From assembly GCA_035268685.1 (NCBI GenBank), contig DATFKK010000157.1, positions 1 to 53,862 of the forward strand: a stretch of 53,862 bases of DNA, read 5' to 3'. Position 1 is the first letter of the stretch. Each line of letters starts with the position of its first letter. The position numbers were made by a program, and so were the translations under genes. Of the stretch, positions 26,984-35,489 are shown in pieces. A model generated the notes under the pieces. It did no database searches. It had not been told where the DNA came from and worked only from the letters and a program-made list of their open reading frames with translations. The stretch comes from Candidatus Krumholzibacteriia bacterium. GTDB lineage: Bacteria > Krumholzibacteriota > Krumholzibacteriia > JAJRXK01.

Positions 26984-27435
26984 GCGAGCTGGCCTTCCGT
27001 CCCGTGAAACGGCGCCGGCGGGTCACCCTGAACCTGACCTCGCTGATCGATGTCCTCTTCCTGCTCTTGATCTTCTTCATGCTGACCTCGACCTTCCGGC
27101 AGGCTGGCGAACTGCAGCTGGAGCTGCCCGACTCGTCCACGAGTGAGCCGTCGACCGATGCCGAGCAGATGCGGCCCACCGAGATCGCCCTGCGCGCCGA
27201 CGGGCAGGTACTGATCGACGGGTCGGTGGTGGAGGAAGAGGAACTGGTGGCCGAACTGAGACGCCGCAAGGAGTCCGATCCCGACGCGCGCGTGATCCTG
27301 AACGCCGAGGCGGCCGCGCGGCACGCCGACGTGGTCAACCTGATCGATGTCGTGCGTTCGCTCGGCTTCGCGGGATTGAGCCTCGGCACCGAGATGCGAC
27401 CCGGGGCGTCGGCCCCGCAGGAGGCGAATCGTTGA
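26980..27435 (+). CDS. exbD: ExbD/TolR biopolymer transport protein
   Basis: A 151-residue protein with a basic N-terminus, one membrane helix containing the essential Asp ('NLTSLIDVLFLLLIFFM', Asp24) and a periplasmic domain with 'PTEIALRADGQVLIDG' and 'RVILNAEAAARHADVVNLIDVVRSLGF'. The Asp carries protons through the ExbB ring. It overlaps exbB by four bases (ATGA) and its stop overlaps a TTG start of the next gene. Confidence 0.93.
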   Translation: MSELAFRPVKRRRRVTLNLTSLIDVLFLLLIFFMLTSTFRQAGELQLELPDSSTSEPSTDAEQMRPTEIALRADGQVLIDGSVVEEEELVAELRRRKESDPDARVILNAEAAARHADVVNLIDVVRSLGFAGLSLGTEMRPGASAPQEANR

Positions 27436-28835
27436 GACTGCGCACCTTCACCGCTCGTTGTGTGGCGGCCGCCGGCCTGTTGGCGCTGGCCGCCTGCGAG
27501 AGCGACGACTTCGCCGACACCGGATCGGGCATGCCGCTCGACGTGAGCCAGGACTCCGTCCTGGTCGAGGCACCGGCCGTCCGCTTCGAACGGATCGAGA
27601 CGGTCGAGCCCGAGACCTCGAGGCCCTACGTCGACCGGCAGACGCTGTTCCTGGGCAACCGCGAACGCGGCGGCTTCCGCGCCACGCCGGTGATCCGCTT
27701 CAACTTCGACGAAGAGGTCCTGCGTGATCGCCTGCGAGAGCGCCTCGAGCCCGAGACCAGTTTCGACTACGCCGTCGACTACAGCGACACCGTCCAGTTC
27801 GACGCGGACTTCGTGGCGAACCCGCGGATCCAGCTCGCGCTGTTCGAGCGTGAAGTGCCCGACGAGGGCGACGTACCCAAGCCCCCGCGATCGATCCGCG
27901 TGACGTCGACCGCGGCGGCGATCCAGACCGAGGACGCGACGGTGGAGTCGATCGACGAACTGCTCGGCGACGAGATCACCGAGTTCGAACAGACGCAGTC
28001 CGACCGCAACTACGAGATCCCTCTGCCCGAAGCCACCGTCCGGGACTGGATCGCCGCCTCCGGCCACGACGGCGTGGCGCTGTTCGATCTCGCCCCCGGA
28101 GACGAGACCTTCGAATTCCCCAACGAGTCGAACATCATCGCCTTCGCCGGGCGCGGATTCGGACGCGCCGGCAGCGAGCTGGTGCAGACCGAGATCGACG
28201 AGTCGATCGAGCCGGAAATCCTGCTCGACCTGGCCGCGGTCGACGAGAGCGGCAGCCCACTGAGCGACATCGTGATCGGCGCACCGGCGCTGATCGACTT
28301 CACCGTGATCGAGCGCGACTCGCCTCCGGGCGGGGGCGGACTGTTGAGTTCACACGATCCGGTGCGCACGTGGATCGAGCTCGATCTGGACGACGGGGTG
28401 GTTCCGCGCAACGCGACCATCAACCGGGCGGTTCTCACCCTGCGCGCCGATCCGGAGGGCACGCTGGGCACGCCCAACCGCGGCGGCCAGCCCCAGAACC
28501 TGACCGTGCTCTGCTACGAGAGCCGGTTGTCCGACGCCACGCGTGAGAACCCGGGTCGCAGTATCGTCGGCGAGGGCATCGAGTCGCTGATCTTCGTGGA
28601 CGGCGCGGCGCTGTCGATCCTCGATGTCCCGATCCTCGAACTCGACATCACGGCCTACGTGCAACGGGTGGTGAACGGGGTCGTCGATCCCGACCGGACG
28701 GGCCTGCTGATCCTCTTCGACAGCGAGGAATTCGACTTCGACACCGTGAACTTCCACGGTCCCGACTCGCCCTTCCCCGACCAGCGGCCGACGGTGCGCG
28801 TGACCTTCACCCCGCCGGCCGACTCGTGGCGCTAG
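27432..28835 (+). CDS. Lipoprotein of unknown function (DNRLRE-like C-terminal part)
   Basis: A 467-residue lipoprotein starting at TTG overlapping the exbD stop (TTGA). It has a lipobox 'LAAC' (Cys22) after a short hydrophobic helix. The body repeats beta-rich stretches; near the C-terminus 'NRAVLTLRADPEGTLGTPNRG' and 'LELDITAYVQRVVNG...TGLLILFDSEEFDFDTVNFHG' resemble DNRLRE-type modules of cell-surface proteins, where a long strand-rich chain ends in 'RPTVRVTF'. I do not know the function. The tight operon position suggests a surface protein exported and used with the following barrel. Confidence 0.75.
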   Translation: MRLRTFTARCVAAAGLLALAACESDDFADTGSGMPLDVSQDSVLVEAPAVRFERIETVEPETSRPYVDRQTLFLGNRERGGFRATPVIRFNFDEEVLRDRLRERLEPETSFDYAVDYSDTVQFDADFVANPRIQLALFEREVPDEGDVPKPPRSIRVTSTAAAIQTEDATVESIDELLGDEITEFEQTQSDRNYEIPLPEATVRDWIAASGHDGVALFDLAPGDETFEFPNESNIIAFAGRGFGRAGSELVQTEIDESIEPEILLDLAAVDESGSPLSDIVIGAPALIDFTVIERDSPPGGGGLLSSHDPVRTWIELDLDDGVVPRNATINRAVLTLRADPEGTLGTPNRGGQPQNLTVLCYESRLSDATRENPGRSIVGEGIESLIFVDGAALSILDVPILELDITAYVQRVVNGVVDPDRTGLLILFDSEEFDFDTVNFHGPDSPFPDQRPTVRVTFTPPADSWR

Positions 28836-28845
28836 GAGGGCGACG

Positions 28846-30057
28846 ATGACGAAGCGAACGATCTGTGCGACGACCCTTCTGCTGCTCACGCTGCTGCCGT
28901 CCGGCGTGCGCGCCGACTCGTTGTTCGGTATGAGCTACTTCGGCCAGCCGACCACACTGCGCGACGCCCGGATCGAGGGCCGCGGTGGCATGGGTCTGGC
29001 CTACCGCGACTCGGTGAACGCCAGCGTCATGCAGGCCACGCAGCTGGTCGACCTGACCCAGGTGACGATCGGTGTGAGCAACGTCTTCTCGCGACGGACG
29101 AGCGAGGACGTCGGCGGTGCGCTCGACCGCAACGGGCTGAGCACGCCGACGGTGCGGCTGGGCCTGCCGGTCTTCGACAACGGTGGTGTCGGCCTGGGAT
29201 TCGGCGCCCGACGTGCGACCCAGTGGACCATCGTGCGCGACTTCGCACCGGACCCGACGCTCACCGAGACCCTCGATCGATCGGGAACCCTTTTCGACGT
29301 GCCGATCCAGGCGGCGTGGCGCTTCGCCGACCGGGTCACCGTGGGAGCCGGACTGCACCTGCTGCGTGGCAACGTGCGCATGGAGTACGAACTGGACCTG
29401 CCGGCGAGCGGCGCGACAGATCCGACCGACGAGCGCGAGGACATCTACCAGGGCACGGCCACCGAGTTCTCGCTGGCGGTCCACGACGTGGGCCCCGTGT
29501 CGGTGGCCGGCTACTGGATCAGTGACTTCGACGCCGACGTCGAGGAGCGGCAGCGCGGAGTGGCGCTGAGCGATCGCTCCGACGGCGAACGCACCGACGA
29601 GATGCCCGCTCGCTACGGAGCCGGGATCCGGGTCGACCTGCCCGGCGACTGGTCGGCCGGTGTGGACTACACGGCCGAGGACTGGTCGTCGTACACCGGA
29701 CGGTCCTTCCGCTTCGGCGAGGACGGCGCATTCGACCCCGACGCCCCGGCCCAGGACCTGAACGACGAGATCGAGTGGCGTTTCGGCCTCGAGCGCGAGG
29801 CGCGCCGGCGCGGCTTCGGCGCCACGTTGCCCGTGCGCGCGGGTGCGTACTGGCGGCAGTGGCACTATCAACTGAACGGTTCCGACGTCACCGAGTGGGG
29901 CGTGACCCTCGGCAGCGGGGTTTACCTGCGCGGCGGCAGCGCGCGCGCGGACCTCTCGATCGGTTACAGTCGTATCGGTGATCTGGACGAGAACGGCGCG
30001 AGCGAGGACGTCTTCCGCATCGTGCTCAGCATCGCGGGCGGGGAGCGCTGGTACTGA
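28846..30057 (+). CDS. Outer-membrane beta-barrel protein
   Basis: A 403-residue protein with a signal peptide ending 'GVRADS', an N-terminal region 'GMSYFGQPTTLRDARIEGRGGMGLAYRDS' and then alternating barrel strands with final '...IAGGERWY'. The opening 'R...GRGGMGLAYRDSV' recalls the PorV/UPF0164 or FadL-like families in which a plug precedes the barrel; I cannot confirm either. GGAGG overlaps the end of the preceding gene. Probably in one operon with that lipoprotein. Confidence 0.75.
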   Translation: MTKRTICATTLLLLTLLPSGVRADSLFGMSYFGQPTTLRDARIEGRGGMGLAYRDSVNASVMQATQLVDLTQVTIGVSNVFSRRTSEDVGGALDRNGLSTPTVRLGLPVFDNGGVGLGFGARRATQWTIVRDFAPDPTLTETLDRSGTLFDVPIQAAWRFADRVTVGAGLHLLRGNVRMEYELDLPASGATDPTDEREDIYQGTATEFSLAVHDVGPVSVAGYWISDFDADVEERQRGVALSDRSDGERTDEMPARYGAGIRVDLPGDWSAGVDYTAEDWSSYTGRSFRFGEDGAFDPDAPAQDLNDEIEWRFGLEREARRRGFGATLPVRAGAYWRQWHYQLNGSDVTEWGVTLGSGVYLRGGSARADLSIGYSRIGDLDENGASEDVFRIVLSIAGGERWY

Positions 30058-30100
30058 TCGCGCCCCGACCGCACCGAACGGTTCCCCGGGAGGAACGACC

Positions 30101-30772
30101 ATGACGCAGCGTTGGATGATCCTGGCCCTGGGCCTGGTGTTGATCGTGCCGGCGGCGCCGGCGGTGGCCGTCGACACCGACCTGCCGCCCGCGTTGGAGC
30201 AGGAGCTCGATTCGCTGCCCGACGCGCAGTTGCGCATGGAGCGCATGGCCCAGTTGGTGGAGCAGTCGCCGAACGACGTGCGCTACGTCTTCCACCACGC
30301 CAACTACGCCTTCGACGCGAGCAAGCTGCAGGAGGCCATGGCCAGCTACCAGCGGGCGATCGAACTCGAGCCCGAGCTGGTCGGTGCCCACGTGAACCTG
30401 GGCAGCGTGTACGACGAACTGGGTCGTCTGGACGACGCCCTGCACAGCTACAACCGGGCGCTCGAGCTCGATCCCGACGAGGACCGCACGCTCTGCAACA
30501 TGGGCAACGTGTTCTTCAAGAAGCGCCAGTACGAGCAGGCGATCGAGTACTTCGACAGGGCACTCGAGGTGAATCCGCAGTCGCAGTTGGCCCACTACAA
30601 CATGGCCATCCTCTTCGCCGACTCGCAGATCTATCGCGAGGCGATCGTGGAGTTCCAGAAGGCCGTGGACATCGATCCGAACAGCGACCTCGGCCGCCGC
30701 AGCGCCGAGAACATCGGCGTGATCGAACAGCTGATGGCGGCGGAGACCCCCGAGGTGGGCGAGGGACGCTAG
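30101..30772 (+). CDS. Exported TPR-repeat protein
   Basis: A 223-residue protein with a signal peptide (hydrophobic 5-22, 'AVAVDT') and about four to five tetratricopeptide repeats, for example 'AMASYQRAIELEPELVGAHVNLG', 'ALHSYNRALELDPDEDRTLCNMGNV' and 'AIEYFDRALEVNPQSQLAHYNMA'. Such periplasmic TPR proteins act as scaffolds. It follows the barrel gene with 43 bases between and ends 19 bases before mnmA, so it may belong to the same transcription unit. Confidence 0.9.
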   Translation: MTQRWMILALGLVLIVPAAPAVAVDTDLPPALEQELDSLPDAQLRMERMAQLVEQSPNDVRYVFHHANYAFDASKLQEAMASYQRAIELEPELVGAHVNLGSVYDELGRLDDALHSYNRALELDPDEDRTLCNMGNVFFKKRQYEQAIEYFDRALEVNPQSQLAHYNMAILFADSQIYREAIVEFQKAVDIDPNSDLGRRSAENIGVIEQLMAAETPEVGEGR

Positions 30773-30791
30773 GGCCGACCGGAGGAACCGC

Positions 30792-31955
30792 ATGACCGAC
30801 GGGCCGCACCGCAGCCCCTTCCGCGCCGCCCCGGGTCCCGCCCGGGGCGAACGTGTCGTGGTGGGGTTGTCGGGCGGCGTCGACAGCGCCGTGGCCACGC
30901 TGTTGCTGGCCGAGGCGGGTTGCGAGGTCGTGGCGGTGACCACGCGGAACTTCTGCACCACCGGCGGGCGCTTCGCTCCGCTCGGGGCGAACGAGGCCGT
31001 CGCCGCGAGCTGTTGTAGCCAGGAGGCCGTCGACGCCTCGGCCGAACTCAGCGCCGACCTGGACATCCAGCACGTGGTGCTCGACGTGGCCGACGACTTC
31101 GAGCGTGGCGTCGTCGACGACTACGTGGCCGAGTACCGCGCCGGCCACACGCCCAGCCCGTGCGTGCGCTGCAACACCCAGATCCGCTTTCCGAAGCTGC
31201 TGGAGTTCGCCGATCGCATCGGCGCCTCGCGGGTGGTGACCGGCCACTACGCGCGCATCGTCGAACACGACGGCGCCCGTTACGTGGCCCGCGGCGTCGA
31301 TCGCGCCAAGGACCAGTCGTACTTCCTGTTCCGGCTCCCGTCCGAACGCCTGGAACGCACGCTCATGCCCCTGGGCGATCGCGCCAAGGACGAGGTCCGC
31401 GACCTCGCACGGCGCCACGGTCTGCCCGTGGCCGACGCGCCCGAGAGCCAGGAGCTGTGCTTCGCGCCCGATGGCGACCGGTCGTACCTGCTGGGCGAAG
31501 GCGCCCGCCCCGGCGAGATCGTCGACGTCGAGGGCAACGTGCTGGGCGAGCACCCCGGCGTGGAGTTCTTCACCGTGGGCCAGCGCAAGGGCCTGGGCCT
31601 GGGCGGCGGTCCCGTGCGTTTCGTCGTCGATCTGGACGGGGAGCGCAACCGCGTGGTCGTGGGCGGCGAGCAACACCTCCTCGGGGATCGCCTGGTGTTG
31701 GACCAGGCGGTGTGGCGCGACCCTGTGGATTCTGCAGAGGGCCTCGTGGCCCGAACGCGCTATCGTCATCCCGGCGTCGAGGTCGCCGCGCTGGAGCGCG
31801 ACGCCGATGGCCGGCCGGTCGGCGTGCACCTGGCCACACCCGACCGCGCGCCCGCGGTGGGGCAGGCCGTGGTCTTCTACCGCGACGACGTGGTCGTCGG
31901 CGGCGCCCGGATCGCGGCCGCGCCGCGAGGTCCCCAATGGAGGTCCCCGTCATGA
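30792..31955 (+). CDS. mnmA: tRNA-uridine 2-sulfurtransferase MnmA
   Basis: A 387-residue PP-loop enzyme that puts the 2-thio group on U34 of tRNA Lys, Glu and Gln. The PP-loop 'SGGVDS' is at 27-32, and 'HTPSPCVRCNTQIRF' holds Cys124 and Cys127, with the later 'SQELCF' Cys223. 'DQSYFLF' and 'GQRKGLG' match MnmA. Many MnmA proteins have Asp-x-x-Cys at 124-127; the Cys-x-x-Cys here, plus 'SCCSQEAVDA' upstream, resembles homologues proposed to hold a [4Fe-4S] cluster. The 3' end overlaps the next gene by four bases (ATGA). Confidence 0.95.
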   Translation: MTDGPHRSPFRAAPGPARGERVVVGLSGGVDSAVATLLLAEAGCEVVAVTTRNFCTTGGRFAPLGANEAVAASCCSQEAVDASAELSADLDIQHVVLDVADDFERGVVDDYVAEYRAGHTPSPCVRCNTQIRFPKLLEFADRIGASRVVTGHYARIVEHDGARYVARGVDRAKDQSYFLFRLPSERLERTLMPLGDRAKDEVRDLARRHGLPVADAPESQELCFAPDGDRSYLLGEGARPGEIVDVEGNVLGEHPGVEFFTVGQRKGLGLGGGPVRFVVDLDGERNRVVVGGEQHLLGDRLVLDQAVWRDPVDSAEGLVARTRYRHPGVEVAALERDADGRPVGVHLATPDRAPAVGQAVVFYRDDVVVGGARIAAAPRGPQWRSPS

Positions 31956-34798
31956 GCGAAGAGAAGCCGACGTCGTCGGAGGGTCCGAAGCGGTCACGCC
32001 GGATCCGTCGGGTGTTGCTCGGACTCGGCGCGGTGGCGGCACTCGTCGTCGTCCTCGCCGTGGTCGCCGTGCTGCTGGTGCCCGCCGAGAAGATCCAGCA
32101 GATCGCCTTCGACCAGCTCGAGGCCAACACCGGACTGCAGGGCAGCGCCACCGACGCCTCGGTGAGCATCTTCCCGCTCGGTGCGCGTCTCGAGGGTCTG
32201 CGCATCGAGGATCCCTCGGGTGCGTCGGAGGTGTGGACCGACCTGCAGATCGATCTGGAGAGCGCGCTGGTGAGCGCGAGTCTGTGGTCGATCCTGCGTG
32301 GTTCGCCGGAGATCCAGGAAGTGCGCCTGGTGCGCCCGCGCGTGGAGATCGCACTCGCCGAGCCGGCGCCGGCCGATGGTGGGGGTGGAACTGCCTCGTC
32401 GCAGGCCGCGCCCGAGATGGCCGCCGCGCTCGGACTGCTGTCGATCGAGGACGGCGAGATCGTCGTCCACCAGCCCACCGGCGAGACACTCACGCTGAGC
32501 GGGCTCGACAACCGTGCGTCGCTGCGCGTGGGCGAGGGCGAGGCCAGCGGCGACGTCGAGGGAAGCCTGCGCTCGTTCACCATGGAGGGCGGCGAGCTGC
32601 CGCAGCGTGTGGAGTTGCCACGGCTCGAGTGGGAGCTCGGCCTGAGCGCCGCCGTCGACGGCGCGCGCGGAGACGTCGAGGTCCGACGCGTGGAGTCGAG
32701 CGGTGTGCGCGCCAACGGCGACGCCGCCTGGACCCTCGCCGCCGACGGAACGCCCGAACTCGACGTGCAGCTGACCACCGCCGCCGACCTGGCGAAGCTG
32801 TGGACCGACATCGGCCGCGACTACGTCGACCCGGCCACGCTGCCCGAGGGCTTCAGCCTGGACGACTTCGAGCTGCTGGCCGGTGCCGTGAACGCCGACG
32901 TGCGCTACGCCGGCCGCGTGCCCGAGGCCGATCCCGACGATCCGACCGCGGCGCTCGGTCCGCTCGAGGTCGACGGCACGCTCGAGGGTTTCCGCGTGCG
33001 GTTGATCGACCGCACCGATCTGATCGAAGTCGATTCCGACTTCACCGTGTCCGGCGGCCGCGCGTCGTTCTCGTCGTTGGAGCTGACCGGAGCTCTGGGC
33101 ACCGTGAACGGCAGTGGCGGCGTGCCGCTCGCCTTCGATGCTCCGCTGACCGCGAACGTCGAGGCCGATCTCGACGTGGCCGCGGTCCGTGGTCTGGGCG
33201 TGCAGTGGTGGCCGCGTTTGAGTGCGCTGGCCGCGACCGAGGACGGCGCCGAGCCCGCCGGACCTGCGGAGTGGCCCACCGTCGTCGGCCGCGTGCAGGC
33301 CTCGGCCGAGCTGCGCGTGCCCGCCGACGGCAGCTTCGATCCCACGACCGGTGCCGCCGACGCCGTCACGTGGACCGTGCGCTCCGAACAGATGCAGATC
33401 GGCCTGGTCGACTTCACCGAGCCGGTGTTCGCCCGCGGCCTCGTGGCGCGCGGCGACCTGCGCAACGCACGGCTCGAGGAGGGCCGCGTGGAGGGACCCG
33501 GCCTGAACGCCACGGCCACCCTGCAGGCCAGCGGCTGGCCCGAACGGATCGTGGTGCGCGGTGACGTGCGCGCCTCCGAGTTGGACCTCGACGCTCTGCA
33601 GGCGGCCATGGTCACCGCCGAGAGCGCGTCGCTCGACGGGCGTTGGCTCGACGACGTGTTCGGTGTGCGCGTGGCCCACGCCGCTACCGGTGAGACCACC
33701 GAGATCCCCGCGCCCCCCGCCGAGCTCGACGCCCGCATCGACCTGTCGGCCGAGACCGTGAAGACCAGCGGCTACACCCTGCGCGACCTCGGCGCCCGCG
33801 CGACCGTGGTCGAGCAGCAGCTCGACGTGAGCGACATCCGCGGCCAGCTCGGCGACGGCAGCCTGAGCGGTTCGGCCAACGTCGACTGGACCGCCGAGAC
33901 CCCGCAGTGGCAGACCGACCTGCAGGCTTCGAAGGTGTCGGCCACGACGCTGCTCGAGCCCTTCGCCGGACCTCTGGCCCAGGCCCTGAACACCGACTTC
34001 AGCGGCGAGATCGACCTCGACGGCCCCCTGTCGACCCAGCCCGAGCAGGTGATCGCCGCCCTGACCGGCCTGGCCGATCTCCGCGCCGAGTCCGGCAGCC
34101 TCGCCGCCGAGGACCTGCTCGGCCCCAAGGTGAGCCGCTTCCTCGGCGAGCACGCCGAGCAGTGGAAGCAGCTGACCTTCGACGCCCTCGACGCCGACCT
34201 CGAGGTGCGCGAGGGCAAGGTCTTCTTCCAGAAGCTGCTGATCCGCGGCCGCACCGAGGTCGACGCCGGCGGCTGGGTCGGTCTCGACGGCACCACCAAC
34301 GTCCGCCTCGACGTCCGCCTGCCCGCCGGCATGACCCCGCAGCTCGGCGCCCTGCAGCCCGTGGCCGATCTCCTGCAGGACGAGCAGCAGCGCATCGCCT
34401 TCGGCGTGAACGTCACCGGCCCCGGCCGCAGCCCGAACGTCGAGATCGACCTCGCCGAGCTCCAGCAACGCGCCACCGACCGCGGCCGCGACGCCCTCCG
34501 CGACGAGGCCCAGGGCGCCCTCGACGACCTCATCGACCGCAACCGCGGCGGCGTCGAGGACGCGCTGGGGGATCTGCTCGGCGGTGGCAGCGGCGGCAGT
34601 GGCAGCGGCAGTGGCAGCGGCAGCGGCAGCGGCGGCCAGGCCGAGCCCGACTCCAACGCCGGCGGCCAGGAGTCGTCCCTCGAGGACAAGGTGAAGGAGG
34701 GCCTCGGCGGCCTGCTCGAAGGACTCGGTGGAAAGAAGAAGGACGAGAAGAAGGGCGGAGGAGGCGGCGGCGGCGACGTCGACGACGACGACGAGTGA
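31952..34798 (+). CDS. AsmA-like lipid-transfer/outer-membrane biogenesis protein
   Basis: A 948-residue protein with a short cytoplasmic N-terminus, one membrane helix (~28-48) and a long periplasmic part with beta-repeats: 'IFPLGARLEGLRIEDPSG', 'IEDGEIVVHQPTGETLTL' and later 'SGYTLRDLGARATVVEQQLDVSDI', as in AsmA-domain proteins that carry phospholipids or assemble the outer membrane. The C-terminus is unusual: a Gly/Ser-repeat stretch (about 873-890) followed by Gly-Lys-rich and a final run of Asp. GGAGG at 31939-31943 supports the start inside the mnmA end. Partner genes are not seen. Confidence 0.85.
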   Translation: MSEEKPTSSEGPKRSRRIRRVLLGLGAVAALVVVLAVVAVLLVPAEKIQQIAFDQLEANTGLQGSATDASVSIFPLGARLEGLRIEDPSGASEVWTDLQIDLESALVSASLWSILRGSPEIQEVRLVRPRVEIALAEPAPADGGGGTASSQAAPEMAAALGLLSIEDGEIVVHQPTGETLTLSGLDNRASLRVGEGEASGDVEGSLRSFTMEGGELPQRVELPRLEWELGLSAAVDGARGDVEVRRVESSGVRANGDAAWTLAADGTPELDVQLTTAADLAKLWTDIGRDYVDPATLPEGFSLDDFELLAGAVNADVRYAGRVPEADPDDPTAALGPLEVDGTLEGFRVRLIDRTDLIEVDSDFTVSGGRASFSSLELTGALGTVNGSGGVPLAFDAPLTANVEADLDVAAVRGLGVQWWPRLSALAATEDGAEPAGPAEWPTVVGRVQASAELRVPADGSFDPTTGAADAVTWTVRSEQMQIGLVDFTEPVFARGLVARGDLRNARLEEGRVEGPGLNATATLQASGWPERIVVRGDVRASELDLDALQAAMVTAESASLDGRWLDDVFGVRVAHAATGETTEIPAPPAELDARIDLSAETVKTSGYTLRDLGARATVVEQQLDVSDIRGQLGDGSLSGSANVDWTAETPQWQTDLQASKVSATTLLEPFAGPLAQALNTDFSGEIDLDGPLSTQPEQVIAALTGLADLRAESGSLAAEDLLGPKVSRFLGEHAEQWKQLTFDALDADLEVREGKVFFQKLLIRGRTEVDAGGWVGLDGTTNVRLDVRLPAGMTPQLGALQPVADLLQDEQQRIAFGVNVTGPGRSPNVEIDLAELQQRATDRGRDALRDEAQGALDDLIDRNRGGVEDALGDLLGGGSGGSGSGSGSGSGSGGQAEPDSNAGGQESSLEDKVKEGLGGLLEGLGGKKKDEKKGGGGGGGDVDDDDE

Positions 34799-34806
34799 GC
34801 CCCGCG

Positions 34807-35013
34807 CTTCCGGTGCGGAAGTCGGGATCCAGGAATTCTTCCTGGGCCACTTCCGCCGCGGAAGCGGCCGGCCCGGTGACAGCTGTGGAAGTTCCGCGCT
34901 GGAACGCGTGGAAGCGCGCCCCGACTTCCGCCGCGGAAGCGACCACCCGGGTGACGCCTGTGGAAGTTCCGCCCCGGAACCCAGGCCGCCCACCGGCACT
35001 TCCGCTCCGGAAG
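34807..35013. repeat. Array of seven 15-17 bp palindromes
   Basis: Seven short inverted repeats, all with GGAA/TTCC arms, lie at 34807-34821, 34829-34845, 34850-34864, 34891-34905, 34925-34939, 34966-34980 and 34999-35013. Examples are CTTCCGCCGCGGAAG and GTTCCGCCCCGGAAC. Positions 3-4 and 5-6 repeat the same spacing (41 bases between the two palindromes, 75 bases per unit). The array fills the region between the AsmA-like gene and the tRNA-Ser promoter. Confidence 0.9.
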
Positions 35014-35079
35014 CCGCCGCGCGCGAGCTGCCTGCCGAAAGCCCCAACCGACCCCGTTCCAGGGGCTTCCGGGGCCTTC

Positions 35080-35108
35080 TTGACACTCTTTGACCCCGTT
35101 GCTACGTT
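35080..35108 (+). promoter_or_regulatory. Promoter of tRNA-Ser(GCT)
   Basis: TTGACA (35080-35085), 17-base spacer, TACGTT (35103-35108), 14 bases before the mature tRNA start. The consensus -35 agrees with the tRNA-Ala promoter at 50101. Confidence 0.75.
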
Positions 35109-35122
35109 CCCTGCCTTGTCCC

Positions 35123-35215
<93 letters not shown>

Positions 35216-35311
35216 GTTCTTTCCAGCCGACCGCCGCCGCGGTGGGCCTGGCGCGTCAGGAACAGGTGGCCGAAACCATTCACCGCGACTAATGTTCCGC
35301 GCCGACAGTTC

Positions 35312-35388
<77 letters not shown>

Positions 35389-35433
35389 TCGAACCGACTG
35401 CACATCGACGACGAGCCTCGAAGCTCCACGATC

Positions 35434-35457
35434 ACGGTCAGCCCACGGGCTGGCCGT
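35434..35457. terminator. Terminator after tRNA-Arg
   Basis: ACGGTCAGCCC (35434-35444) and GGGCTGGCCGT (35447-35457) form an 11-bp stem with one G-T pair and a very tight loop, followed by TCGTCGTTG. It lies between the tRNA-Arg and the convergent ligase-fusion gene. Confidence 0.6.
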
Positions 35458-35489
35458 TCGTCGTTGCACTCACCGATCCCCGGAACCAC

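Noticed and set aside
34807-35013. CRISPR array
   Set aside because: The repeated items are short palindromes with unequal distances and partly similar intervening sequence, and no cas genes are present.
31994-35086. A 1030-codon minus-strand open frame
   Set aside because: Repetitive Gly/Leu/Glu composition opposite the AsmA-like gene, no start signal and no recognisable domain.
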